A DNA stretch of 64,000 bases from Takakia lepidozioides (GCA_030704615.1 CM060734.1:45648042-45712041); one strand, 5' to 3'; positions 37,559 to 48,683 are shown, numbered from the stretch's first letter. Notes: generated from the letters alone by a model not told the origin. A program made the numbers and translations.

Positions 37559-38557
37559 TCACTGGAAACGATCGGGCATATGTGTCCTAATCTCCGTCCA
37601 AACTCCGGTGCCAATGTCGTAAGCAAACAACTGGTGGAAGGCAATGTACCATGGGATGGAACGGCAATCCAAACAGTAGATCATGACATACATGACGTTG
37701 CCAAATTTGGCAGTGCCTGTTGTCTTATAATGTCGCCCAGGACATTGCTTACCTAGCGTCATGTTTCTCGTCTCATTCCACGAGTTGGAGATGGAGTCGT
37801 AGACCAAAATTCTATGCATTTCAACTCCTTCGGTAGACTCTACTACAACCCTAATAAGCTTGTATCCTCCGGTACTGCTATCCATCACCAATTCATTCAG
37901 AAAACAACCATCGCTATTTTCTGGCGCTTTAGGTAAGCGTCTGCCACACTTTGAGATCGGATTGAACACGATGATGTACAAATCCCCAGGTATTGACTTC
38001 ACTTCGATGGAAAACAACCCTCCATCTGTAGATACGGTGTAACCGCAACGTGATGTTGGCATATCTTTTGTGCAAGGTCTAAGGAATGTGAGGTCTATCT
38101 GGTGCCCGTTGCACATGCCACTTGCAGATGGATATAGAAACTCCATACGTCCTATGTTCTTTGCACCACCTACACCTAGAGTCAGGCCCCCCATATGAAA
38201 GATGAAGAATGGCTCTATATGATCGAGACCGACCTGGTTGTGGAGATGCAGAAAACCCGGAGTTGCTAGCAGGGATCGCCATCGCTTGCACACCATCAAT
38301 AAGCGGCAAAGATTTCTGCAAGATAAGCATGCCAACACTCTGTCCAGTAAGTCGCACAGGAGCCTACTCCACACCTCACTATCCATAACCGTTGGTGGCT
38401 CAAGAGAGAGAGCGCCCAAGTAGCCACAATCCTTGAGTGGAGGCATCCTCACAGCCTTCCTGTCACGAACCTCTTTTCTACTCGAGACTTCAAGACTTTG
38501 TCCGATGGCCACAACTGTCAGTCGCCACCACAAACTCGCAATTTGTGAAGGAAGCAA
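37559..38557 (-). CDS. F-box/kelch-type protein, ends at a premature TGA
   Basis: The open frame of 332 residues is on the minus strand. A likely start is Met58 (38386), giving MDSEVWSRLLCDLLDRVLAC, an F-box directly followed by CRLLMVCKRWRSLLATPGF. The F-box would bind SKP1 in an SCF ubiquitin ligase. The remainder resembles plant F-box/kelch proteins: YIIVFNPISKCGRRLP, ILVYDSISNSWNE, LFAYDIGTGVWTE. Such proteins choose targets for ubiquitination. The frame ends DRFQ-TGA at 37559, but clearly related coding sequence continues in the same frame to 37298, so the stop is probably a nonsense mutation. The upstream Met1 (38557) adds 57 residues with no recognisable feature. Confidence 0.7.
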   Translation of the reverse strand: MLPSQIASLWWRLTVVAIGQSLEVSSRKEVRDRKAVRMPPLKDCGYLGALSLEPPTVMDSEVWSRLLCDLLDRVLACLSCRNLCRLLMVCKRWRSLLATPGFLHLHNQVGLDHIEPFFIFHMGGLTLGVGGAKNIGRMEFLYPSASGMCNGHQIDLTFLRPCTKDMPTSRCGYTVSTDGGLFSIEVKSIPGDLYIIVFNPISKCGRRLPKAPENSDGCFLNELVMDSSTGGYKLIRVVVESTEGVEMHRILVYDSISNSWNETRNMTLGKQCPGRHYKTTGTAKFGNVMYVMIYCLDCRSIPWYIAFHQLFAYDIGTGVWTEIRTHMPDRFQ

Positions 38558-38689
38558 GTGGGAGTCTAGAGACCTGCGCGCTTAAATGTATGTAAGGATA
38601 CAAGACCCAAACTTGGGTTTGCATAAATATAGCACTTGGTTGTTACTAAGTTCGACACACACTTTTATTGGTGTTGACGTAGACCAAAT

Positions 38690-39018
38690 TTAACCCCGGC
38701 CTTGTTACTTAAAGATAAAGATAAAGTTTCTTTAACGTCCAGTGAAAGCCAATCTAGTTTGGGTTTTAGGTCTGCCATAAAAATCTTGGGTTGTAGACCA
38801 GGCTGATCAGAACAAAAAAGGATGAGCAGTATTACAGGTTTGCGTACTAGGCTTAACATGAATTTATCTTTGTAGGATACCCAAAGTCTTTGACTGGGAC
38901 ATGCGAAGCTATAGTACATCAAAAGCCCCCTTTGTGGGCAGTGCCGGCTGAGTGAGAGCTTTTGGACATGAATATAGACAAAGGAGATACCTCTTCCGTC
39001 ATCCATAAGCACCACCAA
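38690..39018 (-). mobile_element. Possible retroposon 3' end with TTTATC tail
   Basis: On the minus strand, CACTGGACGTTAAAG is followed by a short repeat (ACTTTATCTTTATCTTTAAG, about 38704-38730). A GGACGTTAAA-plus-microsatellite end is common in some LINE families. An open frame of 117 residues leads into it but carries no recognised domain. Confidence 0.3.
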
Positions 39019-39069
39019 CTAATTTGATGTTAGGCTATAGGCGCTACATGTTTCTGTTGACATGGCGTC

Positions 39070-39290
39070 CGCTGCGTTGGCCGAATCCCACGTGGACATG
39101 TGGACTGCCACGTAGGCATGTTGATTGCCACATCATGTTGTTCACTGCCATGTCAGCATGCTCATGCCACATCACCCTCACGCTCACGCCACATCAGCTG
39201 CTGGTCCCCTACGCTCGCGCCATGTCAGCATAGCGTGAGCGCACGCTCACGCTCATGCTCACGTTCACGCGGTAGCGTCGTTGATGTAGA
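39070..39290 (+). repeat. Degenerate short tandem repeats (CCACATCA and CACGCT)
   Basis: Imperfect units of about 20 bp around TGCCACRTCA/TCAGCATG (39075-39180) pass into CACGCTCACGC-rich sequence (39175-39275), some of it in inverted order (GCGTGAGCGCACGCTCACGC). No coding meaning is apparent. Confidence 0.6.
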
Positions 39291-39489
39291 ACCTTGATAA
39301 TTCATTGCTCGGAACGGTGATTTAGGAATGGGAGCTTTAAAATTAGTGTTTCATGGAAAATGAGTCCTAGTGGATTTGTGAGTCATGAGAACCAGCATTG
39401 AAAACATCAAGATTGTCACAAATAACATGATATAGACGAGACATTTCATTTTCAGTGAGACTAGAGCCCATTTTGATATCAGTCAAGAC

Positions 39490-39939
39490 CTAGTCAAGAT
39501 GAACAGATTGCGCAGGAGTGAGGGAACTGACCTTGGGTGCAGCCACAGATTGTGCCAAGAGATGCAATTGATCTACAGGATCATCAGACAGGCCAATGTC
39601 AGCAAAACTTAAAGCATGTTGCACCTCTCCTAAATCTGTCAATGGGGTGGCAGTGAGTCGTGCGAGGACCTGACCCTTGCGGATGGTGATAGGTATGCGT
39701 TCTGGGTTGGCAACAAGAAGTCTGAGCTCCCCTCGAAAGCCCCGATCCAGCACCCCAGATGCAATCAAACAATGTTTGAAAAGCATCAATCGTTTCCACC
39801 CCTTGACTTCAAGATAACGACCTTGTGGACAAAAAAAAGTGAGGCCAAGAAAAACAATCCTTTGGGGGGAGGCAGGTATAACAAACTCAATGGGATTGCG
39901 AAGAAGTAGTGTTACCTGGGATTGGAATGGGAGGGCCAC
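39490..39939 (-). pseudogene. dUTPase-like domain of the retroelement
   Basis: Residues 62-73 (GVLDRGFRGELR) resemble trimeric dUTPase motif 3 (GVIDxDYRGE), keeping the catalytic Asp and an aromatic residue. Residues 87-95 (RKGQVLARL) resemble motif 4 (KGDRIAQL). GRYLEVKG at 40-47 lies where motif 2 would be, but is degenerate. The glycine-rich motif 5 was not seen. dUTPases hydrolyse dUTP to keep uracil out of new DNA. They occur in some retroviruses, between or within gag/pol genes. Confidence 0.65.
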
Positions 39940-39966
39940 TCTTCTTACCAGGCAAAGTGGTTGCCA

Positions 39967-40602
39967 CTAATACAAGGTGGAAGGAGCCGTCTTGGCAAAG
40001 TTAAAGTAACGTATCCAGTTGTATTGCTCACCAGCCTGCCGTCTTGTTTCAGCAACAATGGTTCGCATGTGGGAGAGATGCGCAGTGGCACAACCAGCGG
40101 GCAAGGAGACAGAGTTGAGCTGCACCTTGTGGGGGGAGGAGCTGCCACTGGCAAGCCACATGATGTTTTCAACCACATCAATCTTGGCCCCTACAGCACA
40201 CATCCAATCCAAGCCTAACAACAACTGCTCACCAATGGTAACGATACAAGTCAGTGTGACCGACTTGCAACTGACCTTAATAGGGATGGTGACCAAACTT
40301 GGGGGTTCATAACGTGTGCCATCTGCAATGGTCACCTGCAGACCTGTGGCTGGAGTGAGTTTGAGACCAAGTAGTCGAACCACGGACAACGGAACAGCAG
40401 ACATGGTACAGCCTGTGTCAACAACACATGAAAACGATAGGTGCCCTATGTGACATTGAGTCATGAGAGGGTGCACTTTTTCCCTCCTAAGATTTTTATT
40501 GGCTTCACAATGCATTAATTTGAATTCATTGGACAACATCACAAAAACAATGGAGTCATCATTTGCAGGGTTTGTGGGATATTGACCGCTTGGCCCCTTC
40601 AC
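39967..40602 (-). pseudogene. Retropepsin-like aspartic protease of the retroelement
   Basis: The frame of 211 residues has the active site VDTGCTMSAV at residues 61-70 (Asp-Thr-Gly) and the flap/C-terminal hallmark LLLGLDWM near residues 131-138. This is the layout of Ty3/Gypsy proteases that cut the gag-pol polyprotein. It ends at a TAG (39967) and the reading continues in the same frame into the dUTPase-like part. Confidence 0.8.
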
Positions 40603-41312
40603 AAGCGATCTGGTTCGTTTAAAGGGTGTTTGCCCCTCTGCTCGCGTTGAATTCGTTTGTGTTCTTCAATCATACCAGGGACAAAAGCGGCATAGGTGCA
40701 GAAGCGAGTCCAGTGCTCAAGTGACCCACAAATGAAACATGCCACACGTTTACCTTGAACCTCATATCGTGGGCCAGTCTGAGTGTGGCCACGATGAGAA
40801 TCAGTAGGAGGAGGCTTGGCAGGTGCGGCCCTCCAGGATCCTTCTGCCCTGACAGCCTGAAGCTGAGTATGCAGCTCTTGTTATAAGGTTTTAACCTCCT
40901 CCAGTAATGTAGGAGAGGCCTCTGTAGAGCCACCCTTAACCATGGCAACCCCATGAGAACATTTGGAAGTATGTTGATGAGCATAATGAACAACACGCAG
41001 ACAACTTTTGCCTAATTTAGCATTCTTAAACCTCATGCGCTCATCCATCATCTCTACCATATGCCTCTCATTGCGATAAGGATGCTTCTGTAGGTAGACT
41101 TGATTAGAGGCAGGTAATCCCGGTAATGAAGTAGGTTTTAAGTATGGCAGTGCGTTCAAAAGGTACCGGAATGGCCTTGACCACCATAGTTTTCAAGTCA
41201 GTGTAATATTTCTAGATACTCTCACCAGGTTGATAAGGACGATCGGGCATGGGGTAGTTGATGGGCGTGTCTGCACGAAACAACTGAAGTGCCAACTGCT
41301 TGGCCACTCCTC

Positions 41313-42230
41313 ATCGCTTCTAACTGACACTGAGCTTAACACGTACAAAGAAACTCCTGCTAGTCATTTTGAGTCGATTTTTGCCAGCATCGTGCGTGCT
41401 TCGGTTGATCCTAGCCTGGTGGTTGAAGTTGATTATCCGTCTCTTGGTGCTACAGTTGAACGCATCTTGAACGCCCTGAATTGGTCCTCGACACGCCTTC
41501 TGATCACTGGGTGGCTCAGTTTGAGTTGACCGCTACGTTGGAGGGTCTGAAGCCCACCTACACTCCGCAAGAAGAAGCAGAGCAGAGGCGAAAGTGCATC
41601 CAAGCGTTTGAAGGGGCCAGAGCGGCCAAGGCCCTGCAGCATCTTTTTGCTGCGGAGATAGCACGCAAGCTTCCATTAATTGCGGCCAAAAGCAAGCTAT
41701 TGAAGGGTTGGCGACTCTCGTGGGCTGAAGTTGGTGTTTCGCAGTTCACAGTAGCTGGGGAGGTTTCTGGCGAGTGCGAGAACTTCCTTCCGCCCAATTT
41801 ACCCAGTGCGCATCGTCTGTGGGAGCTGGTGAAAGGTGGCAGTTCTCTTGTCTTGGCCAACCTGAGGCCTACCTGGAAACCTGACTACAATGTGGACATA
41901 ACCTGGGATGACCATGTTGCAGGCATTCCCGTCTCTCGCTTTCCTCATACTATGCATGATATTTTGATTTTCCCTGCTATTGTGTTTAGACAGGAAAGAT
42001 TGGGTTACTACTTGCCTGGATTTCTTGTTAGTGATTATCCGGTGCATATACTGCTTGCCAAGGAGAAGCTTATCCGCTCCATTGTTCGAGTTGCTTTCTG
42101 GCTCAAAGTGGACGAAGAACTGTGGCACATTCTGGGTGAAGGTGTTTACATGCTTCACAAACATAGATTCATAAGTGGCTATTGCATCAAGGACTGGGAG
42201 TCCAAATTGCGGCCTGCACGCAGAAGGTAA
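41313..42230 (+). CDS. Unrecognised protein, possibly frameshifted
   Basis: Two overlapping plus-strand frames look like one protein: LLTDTELNTYKETPASHFES up to ERILNALN (41313-41480), then TPSDHWVAQFELTATLEG to the stop at 42230. The join near 41484 needs a frame change, so the gene may be broken. The composition is protein-like and continuous for about 300 residues (e.g. QRRKCIQAFEGARAAKALQ, YHLPGF-like and WHILGEGVYMLHKHRF stretches). No family is recognised and no membrane span is clear. It abuts the gag fragment of the opposite-strand retroelement and could be another captured or transposon-borne piece. Confidence 0.4.
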
Positions 42231-44997
42231 CCACTTTGTTTTTAACAGACAGACTACAATGCCCGTCAGATTAGAAGACGAGGCCATTGTCGCAGGTTAC
42301 AGAAACGCAAGAAGATACTGTGAAAGCCATGAACAATAAAAAACACGAGCGAGAAGTGAAACAGTAGAGCGCCACCATGGCAACAGTGTCAGTGTATAGC
42401 TACCTGACGTACAAGGAAGGAATGTGCAGCTAATGATTAACGAAATCATGCAACCCCTTCTCCACCAAGATTCTCGCCCACCCCGTTATTCCTCTTCCTC
42501 TACGGGTATTGAGCTATCAAGGGGATGTGTGCTCGGTAAAGCAGGCTAGCGAGATAGGCATGAGGAGTCAGAATCATTCACATGAATTAAGAGCACATCC
42601 TCACTCACACCTTCTTCATCCAAAACTCACACACATGTACACTAGGGTTCACACCAAACGTACACCGCCGCCTTAAGCGTCGTGTTGATCTCTTTTATAA
42701 ACGAATGCCCACAATCTTATCTAACCAAATGACAAGCCCTGATTGGTTATTTAGATTCCATCCGGGTGTCTGTCCAGATAGGACGCCACCTCATTCTATT
42801 TTAGAGATAAACTAGCTGTTAATATAAGACAATACTTAAAAATAGATTGTTTCCGGCTGGTTTCATCCAAGCCCTTTTCCAACGGTCATCATCCAGCGTC
42901 TGTTCATCCAAATATCGAAAAGGTAGGTAGAAGGAATCTAGCCATTACAGTGTGTCCTTTATGATGTGACAGGGCTGAAAGACCTACTCAACAGGTCACT
43001 TTATGACCTGCTCCATCCTTGGCGACAGTGACATTACGTTCTGCAGCGCGACCGCTACGGGCAATAGCAGGTCGCTGCGACTGGCTCGACGCTCCCGCGT
43101 CTCGCCACGCACAGCTCCTGCTACAGCCGTGCTCCAGTGCGCTACCTAGTACATAAATGGGGACTGCGGTTTCCCAGCCCTCTTAATACCCTTTCCCATG
43201 TTTAATTTGGCCCCGGTTCATTCCCTGTTCACCACAATGGAGGTACTTTCTTGTCCAAAATATCTGAAACCTTTGGAGAAGGTGGCTGAGTCATCATGTG
43301 GAATGTGGACCACTGACCAGTGAGTTGGGTTGGCCATAAAATTACAGTGAAATGTTTTTTCTCCGCAGAAAGGGCCATGAAGGCTTAATAATTTCAACAC
43401 AAAGGGGACTCAGGCTGAACAATTGGGGGCAAAGTATGGAGATACTGAACTAGTTGAGCCTAATTGCAGGTATACTGCTGAACTGACCCCTCGTTCTGAG
43501 CCCACAAGTGCAGAGATATCTGGGGCATTGCAACTAATGACAAGATGTCTGAGTGTGTAGACAAGCACCCATTGATGTCCTCTGGAAGAAGCTTGGACAA
43601 TCCAAAACTTCAATGTTGTAAATACAGTAAAGCAACATCGGCATTGGTAAAGATGCATGATGTGATGCAGTTGACCGAGCAGGAATAAACTCAGAAATCA
43701 CTCTGATAAAAGAAGTGATGAGGCATGTGAGCATCACGATTATCATATAAGTGTAGCCCAGCCCTGTGGGCTTTCCTCCCATTCCTTGGTCTGCCTTGGT
43801 ACATGTCTTGTCTGGCTGTTACTGGGTGTGTCTGTTGTTCCGCACACAACACATTGAACATTTCAGGGGAAGGAACAGCCTGAAGGGACAGTCACATGCA
43901 ACAGAAGGAGAAGTGGTGCAGAATGCCAAGAAGGCATCACCAAGTATCAGAGTGAGCTGCCAAATCCTAGACCTTCAATTATTGTATCAAGCAACTTTAC
44001 AATGCTCGTGCCCCTGAAGCTATTCCCACGTCTGTGGGCAAAACAAAAATTATCTGGACTACTCCCAACAGTTTGCTCTGCAGGCTTCCTGCTTTCCTCC
44101 CCCTTTTCACTTTCCATCCAGAAGAACAAATGACAACGAGAACCTGGAAAGCTGGGAGGAATTGATTGTGCAGAAAACCCCAAAGGAAAGAAAAGGAAGG
44201 GCCAGAACTCTAAATGCGCACACATTATATCAAGAGGTGATCCACTAATGGAATCTGTCAACATAGCCCAGTTGTGAACAACCAAGCCCTTGCACGGATT
44301 GGGTACACATAAAGTCCATTCTTACTGGGAAGTGCATAGGCCTTTGATGAGACCATAGTCTGACCCCTCATTTACTAAGCCGTGTGTGGGCAGTTCGCCC
44401 AAACCCTCTTCCAAAAGAGAAAACCCAGGGATGAACCCCAGTTTCTATTGGTGAGTCAAGTCAATGACCTTACCCTTGAGCAGGTCGAGAACATGTTGAG
44501 CCTTCTTACAGGAACCCTGCTTGTGCGACCTCCCTCCCTCTTTTTATAAGAGAAGCCCCTTCAAATGTGAACATAGGGAGTGCAAAATAAAAAAGAATGG
44601 AGGGAGTTTGTCTAAAGTCCTGTAGACTAGACACGGTCACTAATCCAGCCCCTCCTCCGCCTCAGAATAGACGGCGCTGCTGGGGGAGGGGGAGGATTTT
44701 GCGGAAGAGGCACAGGTGGTCTCAGCGGCGGCGCAGGTGGTCTCATCAGCAACGCAGGTGGTCTCAGTGGCAGGAGGTCTCCGCGCCGGTGGCGCCGGAA
44801 GTGTATAAGGTGCCTGACAGACTTCACGACAGAATACACCGTGTCCGTCTCTGCTCCATCGTTCGAGGAGCCATGTAGCCACAATGCCAGAGAATCCACT
44901 GCAAACAGGTACATACCACTTGTCAGAAAGAAGCCGCAAAATTTATAAAACTCTTTATGAAGCATTTTTGGCATACTTGGTAGTCAGTAGACGGACC
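42231..44997. other. Intergenic region without recognised genes
   Basis: Several short frames (e.g. 43410-43658, 43947-44285, both minus) have no motif. A proline-rich minus frame (44627-44974) is produced by a GC-rich minisatellite of three to four 21-bp units (AGGTGGTCTCAGCGGCGGCG type, about 44714-44785), and its coding status is doubtful. Confidence 0.45.
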
Positions 44998-45320
44998 AGC
45001 GTCCGGGAAATAATTTCAGTTGAACCAGCCAGTAGCCGCTCATTCCCAGCAGCAATCGGCTAAGTGGGTTGGGCAGTCGGTTGCTGCCCCTTAGTGGTAA
45101 CTATACCCGGTCAATTTCCGAGATAATTTCTTTACAACCGGTAATATTCCTAATGATTTATTTTGTGTTCAGCTGTAAATCCGGCCCTTATAAATGTCAA
45201 CTGGTTGACAACACAAGTGTCAAACGCACAACAATAAGTAAATAATAATAATAATAAATAATCACAACCAGTTTTAAGCAATTCAAACAAGTGAAGAACA
45301 TTGTATCCTTATAGAAGTTG
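44998..45320. repeat. Interspersed repeat, copy 2 of 2
   Basis: Related to 7888-8215 in the same orientation, starting GTCCGGGAAATAATTTCAGT and ending near TTGTATCCTTATAGAAGTTG. An (AAT)n microsatellite (about 45238-45262) has expanded inside this copy. Confidence 0.75.
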
Positions 45321-45835
45321 GACCTGTCAATGCCTTCAAACCACATGGAGCTGGGGCTGCGAGAGCAACGTCCAGACTTAGTAGGGTTTGCCCGCGGGCC
45401 CGCCCTCTTTGAGTTCAATATTTTTTCACCTAAACACCCTTCCTTGGATGTAACCCGGCCTGGTACGTTGGATTTATGCCATGTGGTGGACTTCGACGGC
45501 CATTTCCATTTTTTGTAATATAAGAAGGGCCTGAATCCGACCAGGCACTGCCAACTAAGGCAGATTTCCTGTCTGTAATGAAATGGAAAGGCAAATATCC
45601 TTCCTAAAAGTAGGGCACCCGGTTGATTTCCACTTCGGCCATTTTTTCCCTCGGATCCATTTCCTGAGGTTTCATATTTCATTCGAAAATTCTGGAATTA
45701 GCATGTAACTGGCTGCCGGTTCTCCCCGGACGTTGAGACGGACATAAGTAGATTTGCGATGGATAAGATGAAATAGGATAATTACACCTGCACACAGGTA
45801 TGTACTAGCTTGTCAGAGAAGCGCAAGAAATCTTA

Positions 45836-46866
45836 TATTTGAATAATGGAATGAGGTGAGCAGCCAACCTGGGATACGATATGCCCATGGGAAAATCCGG
45901 GAAAAATGGTTGAATTGTTTGTATCTCTTTCTCTTTTCCCAATATGAGTGCGTGACCAGAGAAGGCCTATGGAAAGGACTGTTGTCAGAATGCCTTTTCC
46001 TGCCAAGAAAGAAAACCTAAACAAACCGAAAAGTTGTACGTGGTGAATCATTGAGGAGCTCAAAGTTAGGCAATCCACGACTAGCATTTTGTCTTTTCAG
46101 AGAAGGTGACTTCTTTCTGACAAGAAGCCTTATGAGGCTTCTCGTGGGCTCTCGTGGGGCATACGCTGACCTAATTCGGTTTCAGGAAACAGCAAAGCCA
46201 CCAAGAAGGTGATTTTCCATCCACGGCTTTGACAAATCCAACCAGACCACCACTTGGCTCCGAGAATAGATGCAAGGGAAGGCAGATGGAACATAGATTT
46301 GAACTTACACACGTTGTTTCTCCCTTGCATTGGTCATGCAGTTTCAAAACAGAAGGTGAAGAGACAGTTCAAATGAGACTGTTTAAATTGAAGCTGTGGT
46401 CCTTCTATGTTGATTTGGAGGAGAGCCTGACCTGTCTCTCTCTCTCACACACACCTAGCCATAACACATACGATGCGACAGCAGATTACTGTTTTCTGAA
46501 GAAAGGAAGTTGAAGATTGCGATAGCGCAAGCAGTGCTTAAGTACCCTCGTATTCTTTTACTTGATGAAGCCACCGGCAGCTTGGATGTAGAGGTTGTAC
46601 GGAGGGTGCAAGAGGCCCTTGACATCTTAATGTTGGGCAGATCGACAATAGTCATAGCCCATCGTCTGACAAGCGCTCGTAATGCGGATACGATTGCAGT
46701 TCTGGAATAATCTGTTGTGATCCAAGTTATTCTATTTTTGGAACAATGTCGTTCTGTGTGTTCCGAAATTTTCCATCTACCTTTCAATGAAGCCTTGGAT
46801 TTCAATGCGAAAAACCAAGATCTAATGCATTCACACCAAGCAAAAGCTGGTTAGTGAATTTCTCTG
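45836..46866. pseudogene. Scrambled patchwork of ABCB gene fragments
   Basis: Pieces matched by eye: 45836-45912 equals 32529-32606 (direct, ABCB 3' flank); 45915-46035 equals 30262-30130 (inverted, intron 11); 46036-46115 equals 28579-28497 (inverted, exon 10); 46140-46273 equals about 28009-28138 (direct, exon 9 end and intron 9); 46275-46479 unidentified; 46480-46709 equals 27737-27966 (direct, exon 9 with Walker B); 46710-46866 equals 32610-32757 (direct, 3' flank). Intron sequence is included, so it was copied from DNA, not mRNA. The two flanks are neighbours in the original, so the middle pieces were inserted at one point. Confidence 0.9.
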
Positions 46867-47026
46867 AATGCTTGGCAGCTTACTTGCACGAGGCACTCAC
46901 CCTTAGACAATCACTCGAACAATAGTTTTTATCTCTGGCTCTGGGTTTTTGTTTCCTCTCATGTTTTCTTCCATTTTGTCCCATAAGCTCTATGAGCTTT
47001 CCGCGAACGTTATAAAGCACCATTTC
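46866..47026 (+). mobile_element. Very short LINE-2 insertion with target duplication
   Basis: The 161-bp piece holds only the LINE-2 3' end ([10 protein letters not shown]-like end GAATGCTTGGCAGCTTAC, the TCTATGAGCTTTCCGCG motif and a CATTT tail). It is flanked by ATTTCTCT at 46858-46865 and 47027-47034. The uninterrupted site is kept in copy A near 32750-32760 (GTGAATTTCTCTCTCC). Thus both ends of a 5'-truncated insertion are defined. Confidence 0.9.
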
Positions 47027-47034
47027 ATTTCTCT

Positions 47035-48617
47035 CCAATTCTCATTGCAGTCTTTTTGCATGTACACCTCTGCCAGTACACTCCTGACTTATTCAGGAAG
47101 GGCCTGACTGTTTTGTTTCTTAGTCAATCTACAATGTTTAATGTCCAAGAGTCTATTGCTTAAGACAGCCCATCGGAAGGCCAATGGACGATTGAAGGAT
47201 TCAAAATTGAACCCAGGAAATCTTCTGGAACATGTATGGCACCCAAGATGAACACAGAAAAGAGAGCAAGGGGGAGAGACGCGGATCTGGTAGTACCTAG
47301 CCCACAATTCTTTGTTGACTTTAAATTGCAGCACTCTTTGTAGAGGACTAGTCTCTCTGCTATCTTGAGTTTGATCTCATTGGTCCATCTCTACCGCAGA
47401 CAATGAGTTTCCTCCCCAATGATCTTGTCAACTACAGATGAGACGAAACCCTCCCAAGAATTCACCGCTATTTCGACTTCATGTCTAGACCTCAGAGAAA
47501 AAGAAATTGAGAGAATGTACTCATAAGACTTTCTTTGCCGTAGCCTTGTGGCCATAGACCCCGCGTCCAGTGTGGACGGAAACATAGGGAATAGACACTA
47601 CCTCTGTGAGGGGCTCAGACTTACCCTTGAATAAGACAATTAGTTCGGGCTTCCCAGATATCCTCTAGAAAGCCCTTCACACAAGCATCAATCTGCTGTG
47701 TGAGCAGCCCAAAAGTCAGAACCCAAGAGGGCCAGGGCTTTAGGCTCAGCCTTGAGATTTTCAAAGTTGGTGAACAGAGGTGTAGGAACCATGTTCTTGA
47801 TGTTCCTGAAGAGGGTCACTCTCTGGTGAGTATACCTGGACAATGTATCAGAAAATGGATATTGGAGAGAGAGAGAGAGAGTACTACCTGTAGCAAAATG
47901 GCTTCATAACCTTGCAGACGCCCATGCAAAGGTGCCAGTAGAAAACCCAGCAAAAGTTGTGCCAAGTCATTCGCCTCGCAAGCTGCATCTCATGCTTCAC
48001 CATGTACCATAGATCAGTTCCCCCGGCGCCCTTGCAAAATTGTGGTGAGCATCCAGACAATCCAGAGATCTAGCAGGTGGGTAATCTCGCGGATGTCTGA
48101 AGGCCAGCGGACCTTCAGAGGTTGCATTGCTGTGTGGAGGATGAATGAACGAGCAATCCTCCAGACAAACCTGTCATCCCTGCCAAGGATAACTGCCGCG
48201 ATCGACAAGCTCTGCTCTCAAGAAGCTCCGTGCAAGCAAGAGAGGATCATCTTCTGCACTGCACAATCTAGTGGTTCTTGTAATCCAAGTGGGCCTCGAA
48301 TTTGTTTGAGAGAAACGTGTTGTGTAAAACACCCTGTAGCCGCAAAGTGTTTGCCTTGTCGAACTTGTCCTTCCGTTCGAGGTGAGCCTGTTCCAGGCGT
48401 GTTAATGCCCTTCATCCGTAATGGCCTTAAGGGAAGGCATGATCGGCTTGTTTGTGTGTGAGACGGAGAGAGAATTACCCCGTGCCTGACGCAGTACATG
48501 GGAGATTTCATGGGTATGGGACATCTGAGAGAAAGAATGGAACAATAAAAAATGGATTACAGCATTGGCGAGGGCCGCCGAGTAGAGACCATGGACAGAG
48601 AATGCTGCTTGGGTCAG
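47035..48617. repeat. Segmental duplication, copy B (upstream of GT92 gene)
   Basis: Matches 32752-35140 and 35768-35865 in the same orientation, except for about 890 bp absent at 47280 and absence of the 35-kb LINE-2 insertion. It contains a LINE-1 3' end on the minus strand (about 47511-47880). The similarity stops near 48617, some 65 bp before the GT92 start codon, so the duplication may supply the GT92 promoter region. Confidence 0.85.
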
Positions 48618-48683
48618 TTGTTGAGCAGCCCTTCTGCAGTCAGCACCAGTGTGCACACCAAAAGGGAGTTTTCGGATTCAGAC

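Larger units (their letters stand above)
39490..41312 (-). mobile_element. LTR retroelement fragment: gag, protease, dUTPase-like
   Basis: The minus strand carries, in order, a gag segment (about 41312-40860), a CCHC zinc knuckle (CFICGSLEHWTRFC, about 40740-40698), a retropepsin-like frame (40602-39967) and a dUTPase-like frame (39939-39490). No reverse transcriptase, integrase or LTR was found on either side, so this is a fragment. Lesions include a stop in gag (about 40881), a frame change between zinc knuckle and protease, and an in-frame TAG between protease and dUTPase. The knuckle and protease point to a Ty3/Gypsy-like origin. Confidence 0.75.

Noticed and set aside
44627-44974. Proline-rich minus-strand frame
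   Set aside because: Its repetitive centre comes from a 21-bp minisatellite and no conserved domain surrounds it.
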